Origin: an uncultured Prevotellaceae bacterium
GTDB lineage: Bacteria > Bacteroidota > Bacteroidia > Bacteroidales > Bacteroidaceae
NCBI GenBank assembly: GCA_946407895.1
Contig: CAMJQA010000014.1
Coordinates: 1-60,903 of the forward strand
Length of the DNA: 60,903 nucleotides
Reading direction: 5' to 3'
Part shown: piece after piece, positions 60,755 to 60,903 of the stretch
Layout: every line of letters begins with the position of its first letter
Numbering within the stretch: the first letter of the stretch is position 1
Program-made: the position numbers and the translations under genes
The notes under the pieces: generated by a model
Databases searched by the model: none
Told to the model about the DNA's origin: nothing
What the model saw: the letters and a program-made list of their open reading frames with translations, nothing else

Positions 60755-60903
60755 GTTTCCTCTGGACCCACAACAATGTCCTTTGACAACTCTTGCCTGA
60801 GTCGGTCAAAGTGAATAGCCACTTCCGGACGTCCCTTCATCGTTTAGTCGTTCCGTGAGGCAGTTGGGAAACAATTCCCCAATCCGCTTTATATTCTCAT
60901 CCA
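60755..60903 (-). pseudogene. Broken N-terminus of a type III restriction-modification methyltransferase (Mod)
   Basis: At the right edge the reverse strand reads DENIKRIGELFPNCLTERLN, then DEG; after that the homology continues in another frame as PEVAIHFDRLRQELSKDIVV, then GPEE, and stops. This is the familiar start of type III Mod proteins (IGELFPN...TER...VAIDFD.LRQELS..IVEGPEERY), interrupted by one frameshift and cut short. The start codon and any upstream part lie outside the window. It marks the boundary of an accessory region. Confidence 0.7.

Noticed and set aside
60418..60786. 122-codon open frame on the forward strand
   Set aside because: It opposes two -7 boxes and the Mod remnant, with AT-rich, low-quality composition; it reads as chance.

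Overview
The window looks like a chromosomal segment of a Bacteroidota bacterium, most likely a Prevotellaceae member (Prevotella/Segatella/Xylanibacter type). The grounds are the many TAnnTTTG -7 promoter boxes with little use of Shine-Dalgarno sites, and the similarity of most proteins to Bacteroidales families (NhaC antiporter, DUF3298 lipoprotein, DUF1015 next to serC/serA, eukaryote-like GlgB, PEGA proteins). This placement rests on gene content and motifs; no 16S gene is present.

Layout. 1-5.7 kb is accessory: a DUF1848 gene cut by the window edge, two truncated genes, three uncharacterised genes, and a kinase-like gene flanked by a ~107-bp direct repeat. A 13-bp palindrome (CACAAGnCTTGTG) recurs at fixed distances upstream of four promoters here. 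5.7-43.5 kb is mostly core: KDPG aldolase/KDG kinase, NhaC and a DUF3298 lipoprotein, rsmG and an MBL hydrolase, a secreted beta-helix protein, a serine operon (serC-serA-DUF1015-yigZ), tRNA-Pro, a GH-A glycosidase lipoprotein, surface proteins, prmA, an ABC permease and aminotransferase, glgB, a 14-repeat MORN protein, pbp1A-kdsB, pyrB-pyrI-glyA, and gyrA with two TPR proteins. 43.5-46.4 kb is a transition zone with a Fic protein, hairpins, a 17-residue-repeat protein and its truncated paralogue, and periodic DNA arrays.

46.4-60.3 kb is one long minus-strand gene train of about 13 genes, AT-rich and accessory in character. At its centre is a 1026-residue tubulin/FtsZ-superfamily protein (P-loop-like GLGGTGGK and the tubulin signature GGTGSGS) with a C-terminal GYF_2-type domain. 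It is surrounded by zinc-ribbon membrane proteins, small membrane proteins, exported proteins, two PEGA-domain proteins, and two proteins with PD-(D/E)XK-like motifs. The train has its own promoters and an unusual nested inverted repeat in its leader. Beyond it is a broken N-terminus of a type III restriction-modification Mod gene, so the train sits in an accessory island. This locus is the best candidate for an undescribed system; I infer membrane remodelling or a defence-like role, but the sequence does not show which.

A second theme is intergenic DNA built on an 11- or 22-bp grid: thirteen 22-bp units after eda, five between gyrA and fic, and thirteen 11-bp units in the leader of the repeat-protein gene. 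Base identity is loose but spacing is exact, which points to selection on helical phasing or to a shared replication mechanism.
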